Shown one piece after another: positions 1-8,741 of a DNA stretch of 64,000 nucleotides; position 1 is the stretch's first letter, and the number at the start of each line of letters is the position of its first letter. The stretch is from JANNRR01 sp031401675 (GTDB lineage Bacteria > Pseudomonadota > Alphaproteobacteria > Rhodobacterales > Rhodobacteraceae): contig JANNRR010000198.1 in NCBI GenBank assembly GCA_031401675.1, forward strand, positions 8,584 through 72,583, written 5' to 3'. The notes below the pieces were generated by a model, which was not told where the DNA came from, made no database searches, and saw only the letters and a program-made list of their open reading frames with translations. The position numbers and the translations under genes are program-made.

Positions 1-1124
1 CCCTCGGCGGTGATGTCGGCCACCACCGCCCGGCGGCAGTCAAACCGGTCCAGCCCGCGATATTTTTGCGGCACCATGTTGTCGGTCGCAGCATCCGCCC
101 GCATTGCGCCCTTGGTGTCCATCAGCGGAAAAAGCGGAATGCCATTGCGCATCGCCACATCGCAGTCGTTGAAATCATGCGCCCCGGTGATTTTCACCGC
201 GCCAGAGCCGAACAGCGGATCGGGGTATTCATCGGTGATGATCGGGATCAGCCGCCGCTGGTGCTTCGGCCCCACCGGAATCTCGCACAGCTTGCCGACT
301 ATCGGCGCATAGCGCGCGTCGGACGGATGCACCGCCACCGCGCCGTCGCCCAGCATGGTCTCGGGCCTTGTGGTGGCGATCGCGATATAGTCGCGGACCT
401 CGCGCAGTGTCACCTGGCCGTCGGCGTCGCGTTCGACATACTCGTAGCTTTCGCCCCCGGCGAGCGGGTATTTGAAGTGCCACATATGGCCATTGACCTC
501 GGTCTGCTCGACCTCCAGATTGGAAATGGCGGTTTCGAAATGTGGGTCCCAGTTCACCAGCCGCTTGCCGCGATAGATCAGGCCTTTGTTGTAGAGGTCG
601 ACAAAGACCTTGATCACAGCATCGTGGAAGTTGCCTTCCTCTCCCGCCGGTGCCCCCGGCGCGCCCGACATGGTAAAGGCCATCCGCGACCAATCCATCG
701 AGGCGCCCAGTCGCTTGTCCTGCTCGACGATCTGACCACCCGATTTGGCTTTCCACTCCCAGACCTTGTCGACAAAGGCCGCGCGCCCCATCTCGCGGCG
801 CGTCGGCTGCTGCGACAGGGCCAGTTCACGCTCCACCACCATCTGGGTGGCGATGCCGGCATGGTCCAGCCCGGGCTGCCACAGCGTGTCAAAGCCGCGC
901 ATCCGGTGCCAGCGGATTAGGATATCCATCAGGGTATGATTAAAGGCGTGGCCCATGTGGAGCGTGCCGGTGACATTCGGCGGTGGCAGCATGATGCTGA
1001 ACGGCTCTGCGGGCGAGCCATCCGGTTTCGGCCTGGCATTCGCCCCGGCCTTGAATGCCCCCGCCGCCTCCCACATGGCATAGAGCCGCGCCTCGGCCTC
1101 GGCGGCATCGAAATTCTTTTCCAT
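1..1124 (-). CDS. valS: Valyl-tRNA synthetase, N-terminal part (runs off window)
   Basis: Charges tRNA-Val with valine in the cytoplasm. The reading frame starts at the ATG at 1124 and leaves the window at base 1, so only about 374 N-terminal residues are present. Near residue 45 it reads PPPNVTGTLHMGHAFNHT, the class I HIGH signature in its ValRS form. Further on, TTRPETMLGD marks the start of the CP1 editing domain, which hydrolyses mischarged Thr-tRNA-Val. The KMSKS loop and the C-terminal coiled coil would lie outside. The 148 nt upstream, before the Lrp gene, presumably holds the promoter. Family assignment is secure; the missing 3' part prevents judging integrity. Confidence 0.96.
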   Translation of the reverse strand, partial: MEKNFDAAEAEARLYAMWEAAGAFKAGANARPKPDGSPAEPFSIMLPPPNVTGTLHMGHAFNHTLMDILIRWHRMRGFDTLWQPGLDHAGIATQMVVERELALSQQPTRREMGRAAFVDKVWEWKAKSGGQIVEQDKRLGASMDWSRMAFTMSGAPGAPAGEEGNFHDAVIKVFVDLYNKGLIYRGKRLVNWDPHFETAISNLEVEQTEVNGHMWHFKYPLAGGESYEYVERDADGQVTLREVRDYIAIATTRPETMLGDGAVAVHPSDARYAPIVGKLCEIPVGPKHQRRLIPIITDEYPDPLFGSGAVKITGAHDFNDCDVAMRNGIPLFPLMDTKGAMRADAATDNMVPQKYRGLDRFDCRRAVVADITAE

Positions 1125-1272
1125 CGGCATCGCTTGTTCCCGGCCTGAACATCCTGTTGCCATCGGCTCTAGCCAATTGCGTGGCCAAGGCCAAGCCGCC
1201 CGCAGCACCCGAGGCATCTTTGTTCAAAAAATATCCCCGCCGGAGGCTCCGACGCCGCCGCCGACACCAGCG

Positions 1273-1704
1273 CTAGACGGCACGGTCCATCTTTGTCGAC
1301 AGATGGATCAGGCTTTCCGAGGATTTCACCCCAGTGATGGCGCCGATGGTGTCCAGCACGTCATCGAGCACGGCGGTGGACTGGGCGGCAACCTGCAGCA
1401 GCAGATCAACCCGGCCCGAGGTGGTGTGAATGCTTTCCACCGCCGCCAGCGCCTTCAGCCGGGTCAGGATGTTGGGCTGGCTGCGTGGCTCGACGGTCAA
1501 CAGCACCGTCGCGCGAATCCGGCCCTGCCGTCCGGCCTCGCCCAGCTTTACCGTGTAGCCGGCGATGATGCCGGACACCTCCAGCCGTTCCAGCCGGGCC
1601 TGAATCGTGGACCGGGCAACCTTGAGTTTCCGGGCCAGAACCGCCACGGAAACCCGGGCATCGGCCCCCAGCAGGGCCAGAATGGTGCGATCCAACTCGT
1701 CCAT
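1273..1704 (-). CDS. Lrp/AsnC family transcriptional regulator
   Basis: A 143-residue protein of normal Lrp/AsnC length. It begins MDELDRTILALLGADARVSV, the usual N-terminal winged helix-turn-helix, with the recognition helix around VARSTIQARLERLEVSGII (residues 29-48). The rest is the RAM effector-binding domain, with a VDLLLQV strand and a final TGVKSSESLIHLST segment. Such proteins sense amino acids as octamers. It is divergent from the decarboxylase gene at 1934 across 229 nt, so it probably controls that gene in response to an amino acid such as ornithine, arginine or lysine. That link is inferred from position only. Confidence 0.9.
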   Translation of the reverse strand: MDELDRTILALLGADARVSVAVLARKLKVARSTIQARLERLEVSGIIAGYTVKLGEAGRQGRIRATVLLTVEPRSQPNILTRLKALAAVESIHTTSGRVDLLLQVAAQSTAVLDDVLDTIGAITGVKSSESLIHLSTKMDRAV

Positions 1705-1933
1705 AGCAATGTGCCACCTTTTCCGTCATTATAACGATAGATCGATGCGAAACAACTCTTTTGATCGGTGACTATGCACATCATATCCGGCATCCTGTAA
1801 AGCAGGAACCGGACGGGCAGGCCGAACCATTCCTGAAGTGCTGGTGAAACAAGAATGACGCGTAAGCGGCTCTGACGTCGGGCATCCGGGCAAGAGGTGG
1901 CTGCGCTCTGTTGGCAACGAAAGGGACACGCCG

Positions 1934-3076
1934 ATGGGGCTCTCGAAAACGATCTGGACCAATCCAGCAGAATTCATGCGTGTGCAGGAGCCGGCTGACC
2001 CGGTGCTGCTGTTTTCTCCGTCGGTGCTGCAGGCCACGGCGCGCCGCTTCATCGACGGCTTCCCGGGGTTGGTCACTTATGCGGTGAAATCCAACCCGGA
2101 CGAAATGGTGGTGCAGAACCTGTCGGCGGCGGGCGTGCGCGGCTACGATGTGGCTTCGCCGTTCGAGATCCGGATGATCCGGCGGCTCGCGCCCGACGCA
2201 GCGCTTCACTACAACAATCCGGTGCGCTCGCGCGACGAGATTGCAGTGGCGGTGGAGATGGGAGTGAAATCCTATTCGGTCGACAGCCGGTCGGAACTGA
2301 AGAAACTGGCGGAACTTGTACCGGTTGACGGCACCGAAATCTCGGTGCGCTTCAAGTTGCCGGTGGACGGGGCGGCTTACAATTTCGGCGCGAAGTTCGG
2401 GGCGACCACCGATCTGGCCGTGGACCTGCTGCGCGAGGTTGCGGCCCTTGGCTTCATTCCGTCGATCACCTTTCATCCCGGCACGCAATGTGGCGAGCCG
2501 ATGGTCTGGGATGCCTATATCCGCAAGGCAGCCGAGATTGCCCGGGATGCCGGTGTGGCGATTGCCCGCCTGAACGTTGGCGGCGGTTTCCCGTCGTTCC
2601 GGCAGGCGAGCGTCCTGCCGCCCTTGGAACAGATATTCGCGCTGATCGATCGGGTGACGACCGAGGCCTTTGGATCGCTGCGTCCGGCACTGGTCTGCGA
2701 ACCGGGGCGGGGCATGGTGGCCGATGCCTTTGCCTTGATCACGCGGGTCAAGGCGGTTCGCGATGGCACGCATGTGTTCCTGAACGACGGCTACTACGGG
2801 GCGCTCAACGAGTTGTGCCTGATTGGCGTGATCGACCGGATGGAGGTGATTGCTTCCGATGGCGTCAAACGGACGGGCGCGCCGGTGGGCCGCGTGCTGT
2901 TTGGCCCGACCTGCGACAGCACCGACCGGCTTCCGGGCGAAATTCCGCTGCCGGGTGATATCGCCGAGGGCGATTATCTGGTTGTGCAGGGGATGGGGGC
3001 CTATTCGACGGTGACCAACACCAAGTTCAACGGGTTCGGCGATCTGAGCATCGCGACGGTGCTTTCGCTCCGCTAA
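1934..3076 (+). CDS. Type III PLP-dependent decarboxylase, ornithine decarboxylase-like
   Basis: A 380-residue fold-type III decarboxylase (alanine-racemase-like barrel plus C-terminal beta domain). YAVKSNPD near residue 50 carries the PLP-binding lysine. HPGTQC and LNVGGGFPS are the cofactor phosphate and glycine-rich loops. CEPGRGMV binds PLP. GPTCDSTDRL holds the active-site cysteine and aspartate contributed across the dimer, as in ornithine decarboxylases. It likely makes putrescine from ornithine, although lysine or dual specificity cannot be excluded. The start is the ATG after AAGGGA at 1921-1926. The divergent Lrp-type gene is the likely regulator. Confidence 0.88.
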   Translation: MGLSKTIWTNPAEFMRVQEPADPVLLFSPSVLQATARRFIDGFPGLVTYAVKSNPDEMVVQNLSAAGVRGYDVASPFEIRMIRRLAPDAALHYNNPVRSRDEIAVAVEMGVKSYSVDSRSELKKLAELVPVDGTEISVRFKLPVDGAAYNFGAKFGATTDLAVDLLREVAALGFIPSITFHPGTQCGEPMVWDAYIRKAAEIARDAGVAIARLNVGGGFPSFRQASVLPPLEQIFALIDRVTTEAFGSLRPALVCEPGRGMVADAFALITRVKAVRDGTHVFLNDGYYGALNELCLIGVIDRMEVIASDGVKRTGAPVGRVLFGPTCDSTDRLPGEIPLPGDIAEGDYLVVQGMGAYSTVTNTKFNGFGDLSIATVLSLR

Positions 3077-3190
3077 GCTCTTCCGGATAGCAACTTAGGT
3101 GCGGCGGGCCGTTGGTCTGCGGTTTCCTTGCCGGGTTAAGCTTTTGCCAATCCTTGACGGTCAGGATGTCGCCGAGCCAAGGGGGCCGCG

Positions 3191-3541
3191 ATGAATCTGT
3201 ACCACTGTTTCATAGGCCTGAAGGAAGGGGCCAAGGCATTGGCCTTTGCCGCCGCGCTGGACAACTGGATGGAGTTTCTGAAGTCGCAGGGTGCCATCCT
3301 GAACTGGCGTCTGTTGCGGCGCAAACTGAACCTTGCCGCCGACACCCACCGCGATTTTCTGTTGGAGATTGAAGTGACCGATTTGGCCATGCTGGATGAG
3401 GCGTTCCGGCTGGTCAGCCGGCGGTCCGACACGGTTGACAGGCTGTACAGTCAGGTAACGCCGATGATCGAACAGGTGGAGTATGGGCTGTATCGCCCGT
3501 TCCCGGACCCCGAACGCGTGGAACGCGCGGCGCTGCTTTAG
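3191..3541 (+). CDS. Conserved small protein of unknown function (DUF6614-like)
   Basis: A 116-residue soluble protein with a strong ribosome site (AAGGGGG before the ATG). It begins MNLYHCFIGLKEGAKALAFA and contains FLLEIEVTDLAMLDEAFRLV, giving an alternating strand/helix pattern suggestive of a small alpha+beta fold. No catalytic motif, signal peptide or membrane segment is visible. I recall similar short proteins in marine and soil Rhodobacterales under a DUF name (DUF6614), but this is from memory. It follows the decarboxylase by 114 nt on the same strand and may be cotranscribed. Confidence 0.6.
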   Translation: MNLYHCFIGLKEGAKALAFAAALDNWMEFLKSQGAILNWRLLRRKLNLAADTHRDFLLEIEVTDLAMLDEAFRLVSRRSDTVDRLYSQVTPMIEQVEYGLYRPFPDPERVERAALL

Positions 3542-4371
3542 GGCAGGGAAATGCGCACTTGTCCGATCGGCACTGGTACGCGGGCGGATACTGGTTCAGC
3601 AAGAAAGCGGCGAGCGGATTTGGGCAGGTCCCGCCGGCTGTCGCCGGGGCGTCTGGGAAAGCGCTTCCGCAATATTATCGGGCGGACCGAGGCGATGTCG
3701 TCCAGTTGCGCCGTGCAGCGCGACTTTGCGGGCCAAAGCGGGTTTCGGCGAAAATCAGCGCGACATACATTGGTCCGTCAATATTTTGGCCAATTTCGCG
3801 CACTATAACGCGCAGTTCGCGCAAGTGATGTAAAGCGAGGTGTCGTCAAGAGTGGCAACGGGCGTCAATGACAGTCAGACCGAGTCCCTAAATGCACGAG
3901 GGAATTGCACAACCGCCATCCCAACTGGCGACTGTCGCGGTACCCGAAGGTCAGTGGCCGTCCCCTTCGAAGAAACCACGATGGGAATGGCCGCCCCGCA
4001 ATTGGGCGTGGACCCGTCGCTGTTGCGGATGCTGCCGAATGTCCGGGACCGGCAGGCATGACGAAGGGCAACGGACAAGGTCGGAACGGATGGGAGGTGC
4101 CGTATGAGAGCAGGCAGTTGCTCACGGCATCGTTGATCGACGACACATTGCCAAGCGCCGGCGATTTGAGGATGATTAGCGTCACCAGCGAAGCTTTGGC
4201 CCCGACCGGCAGCCCTCTGGCTTTGAAGGGTAGTGGCAGGGCGGGCACCAACAAGGGCGTTGGCTGCCGTTTCGAACGCCATGCGGGCCGCGCCAGCGGA
4301 TGTGGGGTGCCGCGATTTCGGTCCGCCCGTTACCCCGACGCGGGTTCGGGGCCGGCTGCAGGAGACCAAGG
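3542..4371. other. 830-nt stretch without a convincing gene
   Basis: Several reading frames of 85-165 codons exist on both strands, but they overlap one another, show no domain signature or good ribosome site, and have no consistent codon preference. It probably contains the promoter of the downstream DUF2235 gene and decayed sequence. I see no insertion-sequence ends or RNA motif here. Confidence 0.5.
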
Positions 4372-5439
4372 GTGCTGACGCCTAACGGGATCATCAAATG
4401 GACCCGGCCGGATCGGTCGGGGGCAGCCGCCCCGATCCGGGGGCGGGTGGACCATGTGGTTATCCTTGACGGCACCCTGTCGTCGCTGGACAAGGGCCAT
4501 GAAACCAATGCCGGCCTGACCTATCGGCTGCTGTCAGAGGTCACGCCGCGCCGCCAATTGTCGCTGTACTACGAGGCGGGAATTCAGTGGCAGGGCTGGC
4601 GCAACGTCAATGATCTGATCCAGGGGCGCGGGATTAACCGCCAGATTCGGCGCGCCTACGGTTTTCTGGCCTCGCGCTATCGGCCAGGGGACCGGATTTT
4701 TCTGTTCGGCTATTCGCGCGGAGCCTATGCGGTGCGGTCGCTGGCCGGGATCATCGACCGGGTCGGCCTGCTGAAGTCCGATCACGCAATCGTCCGCAAC
4801 ATCACCCAGGCCTACCGCCACTATCAGTTGACACCGGGAACCGAAGCCGCGCGCAGCTTTGCCGCCGCCCATTGCCACACCGGGGTGGAGGTCGAGATGA
4901 TCGGGGTCTGGGATACGGTCAAGGCCCTTGGTCTGCGCTTGCCCTTGCTGTGGATGTGGACCGAGCCGCGGCATTCGTTCCACAACCATCATCTCGGTCC
5001 GTCCATTCGACACGGCTATCATGCCCTGGCCCTTGACGAGACGCGGGTGGCTTTTGCGCCGGTGCTGTGGGACAGCCCTGCCGACGGCAACAGCCGGGTC
5101 GAGCAGGTCTGGTTCCGGGGTGCGCATGGCGACATCGGCGGGCAACTTGGCGGGTTTCAGGACGCCAGGCAACTGGCCAACATTCCGCTGGTCTGGATGC
5201 TTGAAAAGGCCGAAGGCTGTCAGCTGCCATTGCCGTCCGGGTGGCAGGGGTTGTTTCCCTGTGACGCGGATGTGCCGATGTTGGGAACCTGGACAAGCTG
5301 GGGCAAATACTTTCTGCTGCGCGCGCCGCGCAAGATCGGCGGCGACTTGTCCGAAGGGCTGCATGCAACTGCACAACCCCGCCCTGTCCGGCGCCGGTTT
5401 TCGCTGATGCCTTTCGGGTTTGTGCGCCGCAACCCCTAG
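4372..5439 (+). CDS. DUF2235 domain protein (alpha/beta hydrolase, Tle-like lipase fold)
   Basis: A 355-residue cytosolic protein. I chose the GTG at 4372 because AGGAG lies seven bases upstream; the frame is open further but without a ribosome site. It shows the DUF2235 plan: VVILDGTLSS near the N-terminus, the nucleophile elbow LFGYSRGAYAVRSLAGII (residues about 119-136) with the serine in GYSRG, VIGVWDTVKALGL-type sequence after it, and WFRGAHGDIGG with the probable catalytic histidine. The family includes phospholipase effectors of type VI secretion, but no secretion genes, immunity gene or signal peptide are nearby. It may be a housekeeping or orphan hydrolase; the substrate is unknown. 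Confidence 0.82.
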   Translation: MLTPNGIIKWTRPDRSGAAAPIRGRVDHVVILDGTLSSLDKGHETNAGLTYRLLSEVTPRRQLSLYYEAGIQWQGWRNVNDLIQGRGINRQIRRAYGFLASRYRPGDRIFLFGYSRGAYAVRSLAGIIDRVGLLKSDHAIVRNITQAYRHYQLTPGTEAARSFAAAHCHTGVEVEMIGVWDTVKALGLRLPLLWMWTEPRHSFHNHHLGPSIRHGYHALALDETRVAFAPVLWDSPADGNSRVEQVWFRGAHGDIGGQLGGFQDARQLANIPLVWMLEKAEGCQLPLPSGWQGLFPCDADVPMLGTWTSWGKYFLLRAPRKIGGDLSEGLHATAQPRPVRRRFSLMPFGFVRRNP

Positions 5440-5495
5440 GCAGGCCGGGCTGACGGGCTGCAGATGCGCCGCCTGGCTCGGCAGCAGGGTTGCCC

Positions 5496-6362
5496 TCAGG
5501 CGACCTTTTCCAGTGCGACCTCGGGGGTCACGCCAAGTGCATGGCAGACATCGCGGGTCAGTTGCGGGCGGTTGAGCGTATAGAAATGCAGGTCATCGAC
5601 GCCGCTCTGCATCAGTTCGTCACAAAGCTCGACACAAAGGGCAGTCGCCAGCAAGTCTTCGCGCCCATCCCGCTTGGCGGCAGTAAAGGCCTCGTCAAGC
5701 CACATCGGAATGGCGGTGCCACAGCGGGCCGCGAATTTCCGAACCCCATCCCAGTTTTCGATCGGCAGGATGCCGGGAATGATCGGCGCGGTGATCCCGG
5801 CAGCGGCGCAGCGGTCGCGGAACCGAAAGAACGTCTCGGCATCAAAGAAGAATTGCGTGATCGCCGAATGCGCCCCGGCATCGATCTTGCGCTTCAGCCA
5901 GTCGACGTCGGCTGCGGCATCCGCCGCCTCGGGGTGTTTGTCGGGATAGGCTCCGACCCGGATGCGGAACTTGCCGGTATCGGCAAGGGCGGCGATCAGA
6001 TCGCAGGAATCGGCAAACCCATCAGGATGGGCGGTGAACTTCTGCGCGCCTTTCGGTGCGTCACCGCGCAAGGCGACGATTTCGGTGACACCGGCATCGG
6101 CATAGCTGGTTGCAATCGCCAATGTCTCTTCGCGGGTAGCATCGACGCAGGTCAGATGCGCCGTCACGTTCAGCCGGTAGTGCTTGTGGATCGTCGCCAC
6201 CGCCTCGTGCGTCAGTTTCCGGGTGGTACCGCCGGCCCCGTAAGTCACCGAAACGAAAGACGGTTTCAGCGGTGCCAGCACCTGAACGGTTTCCCACAGG
6301 CGAAAGCTCGCCTCCAGCGTCTGCGGCGGAAAGAACTCGAAACTGATACGTGGTGCGGGCAT
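5496..6362 (-). CDS. metF: Methylenetetrahydrofolate reductase
   Basis: A 288-residue FAD-dependent TIM barrel that reduces 5,10-methylene-THF to 5-methyl-THF for methionine synthesis. It opens with ISFEFFPPQT, the family signature holding the catalytic glutamate. SVTYGAGG, ALRGDAPKG and AITQFFFDAE follow in the standard order, the last being folate and flavin contacts. Length matches bacterial single-domain MetF. It is divergent from the LysR-type gene at 6452, the usual metF/metR arrangement, and a MetR-like site lies between them. Confidence 0.95.
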   Translation of the reverse strand: MPAPRISFEFFPPQTLEASFRLWETVQVLAPLKPSFVSVTYGAGGTTRKLTHEAVATIHKHYRLNVTAHLTCVDATREETLAIATSYADAGVTEIVALRGDAPKGAQKFTAHPDGFADSCDLIAALADTGKFRIRVGAYPDKHPEAADAAADVDWLKRKIDAGAHSAITQFFFDAETFFRFRDRCAAAGITAPIIPGILPIENWDGVRKFAARCGTAIPMWLDEAFTAAKRDGREDLLATALCVELCDELMQSGVDDLHFYTLNRPQLTRDVCHALGVTPEVALEKVA

Positions 6363-6404
6363 GGGACACTCCTGACTTGACCCCTTGTCGCAAAATCGGC
6401 GATG

Positions 6405-6417
6405 TGAGACAAATTCA
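6405..6417. promoter_or_regulatory. Possible MetR/LysR-type binding site
   Basis: The 13-mer TGAGACAAATTCA lies in the 89-nt metF/metR intergenic region. It resembles the enteric MetR consensus TGAANNTNNTTCA, differing at the fourth and central bases, and has the TGA-N7-TCA symmetry of LysR-type sites. The position between divergent genes fits joint control of metF and metR autoregulation. Confidence 0.4.
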
Positions 6418-6451
6418 TAATCTTCAAGATCAATATGAGGTTTACCGCAGG

Positions 6452-7357
6452 ATGCATCTGGAATTCCGCCATCTGCGCACCATCAAGGCAATCCATCAGG
6501 CCGGCGGGCTGGCGCGGGCGGCGGACCTGATGAACATGACGCAATCCGCGCTCAGCCATCAGGTCAGGGGGCTGGAGGATCAGGCCGGCATCGAGTTGTT
6601 CGTGCGCCGGTCCAAGCCGCTGAAATTGTCGGCGGCCGGGCTGAAGCTGTTGCGGCTGGCGGAACGGGTGCTGCCCGAGATCGAGGCACTGGAAGAGGAT
6701 TTCCGCTCGCTGATCTCTGGCAAGTCCGGGCGGCTGCATATCGCCATCGAATGCCACGCCTGTTTCGAATGGCTGTTCCCGGTGCTGGAGAAGTTCCGGC
6801 ATGCCTGGCCCGACATCGATGTGGATATCCGCCCGGGATTGGCATTCGAGGCGCTGCCGGCGCTGTTGCGCGAAGAGGTTGACCTGGTGGTGTCGTCGGA
6901 CCCCGAGGATCTGCCGGGCGTGGAGTTCGCGCCGCTGTTCGACTATTCGCCGGTGTTCGTCGCGTCGTCGCAGAATCCGCTGGCGGCGAAAGCGTTTGTC
7001 GAGGCCGAGGATTTCCGAGATCAGCTGCTGATCACCTATCCGGTGGACCGCTCGCGGCTGGATGTGTTCACTGAACTTCTGACGCCCGGCAAGGTCGAGC
7101 CGCGCGGCATAAGGCAGGTGGAGCTGACTTCGGTGATCCTGCTTCTGGTCGCCTCTAACCGCGGGGTGGCGGTGCTGCCGGACTGGGTACTGCGTGAGGT
7201 GAAGTATCACTCCGACTATGTCACCCGGCCTTTGACGGCGACGGGCAAGACCAAGCGGCTCTATGCGGCGGTGCGGGGCGAGGATGCGGCCAAGCCGTTC
7301 ATGGCGCATTTCGTGCGGCAGGCGCGGACCGAGCCAGTGAAGTTGCAGCGGGGGTGA
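6452..7357 (+). CDS. metR: LysR family regulator, probably MetR
   Basis: A 301-residue LysR-type regulator that would activate methionine/one-carbon genes with homocysteine as co-inducer. It begins MHLEFRHLRTIKAIHQAGGL and continues into the winged helix-turn-helix with MTQSALSHQVRGLEDQAGIEL (residues about 30-50). The C-terminal periplasmic-binding-like domain contains IAIECHACFEWLFPVL, typical of MetR, where the cysteine-containing stretch is conserved. The frame is open upstream, but this ATG matches the family start. Divergent placement from metF supports the name. Confidence 0.88.
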   Translation: MHLEFRHLRTIKAIHQAGGLARAADLMNMTQSALSHQVRGLEDQAGIELFVRRSKPLKLSAAGLKLLRLAERVLPEIEALEEDFRSLISGKSGRLHIAIECHACFEWLFPVLEKFRHAWPDIDVDIRPGLAFEALPALLREEVDLVVSSDPEDLPGVEFAPLFDYSPVFVASSQNPLAAKAFVEAEDFRDQLLITYPVDRSRLDVFTELLTPGKVEPRGIRQVELTSVILLLVASNRGVAVLPDWVLREVKYHSDYVTRPLTATGKTKRLYAAVRGEDAAKPFMAHFVRQARTEPVKLQRG

Positions 7358-7489
7358 AGCGCAAAACTCTTGAAAGATTTTTCGCAACATCCCTTGAAGG
7401 AGATTGGGCGGGTGGCACCTGCGGTGTGCGGCCCTTGGCTTCGTGACGCGGCCCGTATAGAGGCTGCCTGATCCAGCGGAGGGACCAGG

Positions 7490-8278
7490 ATGCAAGGCAG
7501 TGCCAACCTCAATCTGATGATCAAGGCGGCGCGCAAGGCGGGGCGGTCGTTGGTCAAGGATTTTCGCGAGGTCGAGCAGTTGCAGGTCTCGGTGAAAGGC
7601 GCCGGGGATTTTGTCAGCCGGGCCGACATTGCCGCCGAGAAGATCATCCGCGACGAATTGATGGGCGGGCGGCCGACTTATGGCTGGGTCGGCGAGGAAT
7701 CCGATGCGGCGGCGGGCGAGGATCCGACGCGGCGCTGGATCGTTGATCCTTTGGATGGCACCACCAATTTTCTGCACGGGTTGCCGCACTGGGCGGTTTC
7801 GATCGCCTTGGAGCACAAGGGCGAGGTGGTTTCAGGGGTGGTTTATGATCCGGCCAAGGACGAGATGTTCGTGGCCGAGAAGGGGCAGGGCGCCTGGATG
7901 AACGACCAGCGGCTGCGGGTATCGGGGCGCAAGGCGTTGATCGAGTGCATCTTTGCGACCGGGGTGCCGTTTGGCGGGCGGGGCGGGTTGCCTGAGACTT
8001 TGCGTGATCTGGCGCGGCTGATGCCGGTTTGTGCCGGGGTGCGGCGGTGGGGGGCGGCGGCGCTGGATTTGGCCTATGTTGCGGCCGGGCGCTATGACGG
8101 GTTCTGGGAGCGGGAGTTGCATTCCTGGGATATCGCGGCCGGAGTCATTCTGGTGCGCGAGGCGGGCGGGTTTGTCGATCCGATCCATGAGGGCGCGGAT
8201 ATTCTGGGCTCCGGGGCGGTGATTGCCGGAAACTCGGCGGCCTATGCCGGGTTCCGCGAGGTGATCCGGGGGCAATAG
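7490..8278 (+). CDS. suhB: Inositol monophosphatase family protein
   Basis: A 262-residue Mg2+-dependent phosphatase that hydrolyses myo-inositol monophosphates or related sugar phosphates; SuhB orthologues also bind the transcription machinery in some bacteria. The three metal-binding motifs are intact: GEES near residue 69, WIVDPLDGTTNFLHG near 83-97, and WDIAAG near 216. GGRPTYGWVGEES is typical of the alphaproteobacterial group. GGAGG seven bases upstream supports the ATG at 7490. It is monocistronic here. Confidence 0.9.
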   Translation: MQGSANLNLMIKAARKAGRSLVKDFREVEQLQVSVKGAGDFVSRADIAAEKIIRDELMGGRPTYGWVGEESDAAAGEDPTRRWIVDPLDGTTNFLHGLPHWAVSIALEHKGEVVSGVVYDPAKDEMFVAEKGQGAWMNDQRLRVSGRKALIECIFATGVPFGGRGGLPETLRDLARLMPVCAGVRRWGAAALDLAYVAAGRYDGFWERELHSWDIAAGVILVREAGGFVDPIHEGADILGSGAVIAGNSAAYAGFREVIRGQ

Positions 8279-8345
8279 GGCGGGGGCGTTTCACGGTGGG
8301 CACTTCGCCCAAGACTTTGTAATTAAACGATATCGTATTTTCTGT

Positions 8346-8741
8346 TCACGGGTTGTTAATATCCCTGGATGGGTTTTGGCGTGTCCGGTCTGCCGGATGG
8401 TTCACCCCGTCCAGCCACGGAACCTCGCCCAGATCGCGGGGGTTCACCCCGTCGATGGCGGCGGCATTGACGCCGTATTCCTGCGGGTTCGAGCGGCGCT
8501 GATGGTGGGTGTAGATGCCGCAGACCGAGCAGAACCAGTGTTTGGCGGTTCGGGTGTTGAACTGGTAGAGCGTCAGCTTGTCGGCACCCCGGACGATCCG
8601 CAGCCCGCTCAGCGGTGCCGAGACGACGATGGCACCGCGCCGGCGGCAGAACGAGCAATCGCAGCGTCGGGCGGTGTTCAGCCCGTCGCTGAGCGTCACC
8701 GCCAGTTCGACCGCGCCGCAATGGCAGGTCAGCCGTGGCAT
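8346..8741 (-). CDS. GFA family protein (glutathione-dependent formaldehyde-activating-like, Mss4 fold)
   Basis: A 131-residue small zinc-binding protein. It starts MPRLTCHCGAVELAV and keeps the cysteine pattern of the family: CHCG at the N-terminus, CDCSFCRRRGA near residue 30, and FCSVCGIYTHH near residue 71. The family is named after Gfa, which assists glutathione-formaldehyde adduct formation, but most members have no tested function. Its ATG overlaps the TGA of the rhomboid gene by one base, so the two are translationally coupled. A longer upstream open frame is only a shadow of the rhomboid gene. Confidence 0.88.
   Translation of the reverse strand: MPRLTCHCGAVELAVTLSDGLNTARRCDCSFCRRRGAIVVSAPLSGLRIVRGADKLTLYQFNTRTAKHWFCSVCGIYTHHQRRSNPQEYGVNAAAIDGVNPRDLGEVPWLDGVNHPADRTRQNPSRDINNP

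Noticed and set aside
3865..4378. Overlapping 100-165 codon frames on both strands
   Set aside because: They overlap one another without domain motifs or ribosome sites; none is clearly better than chance for this GC content.
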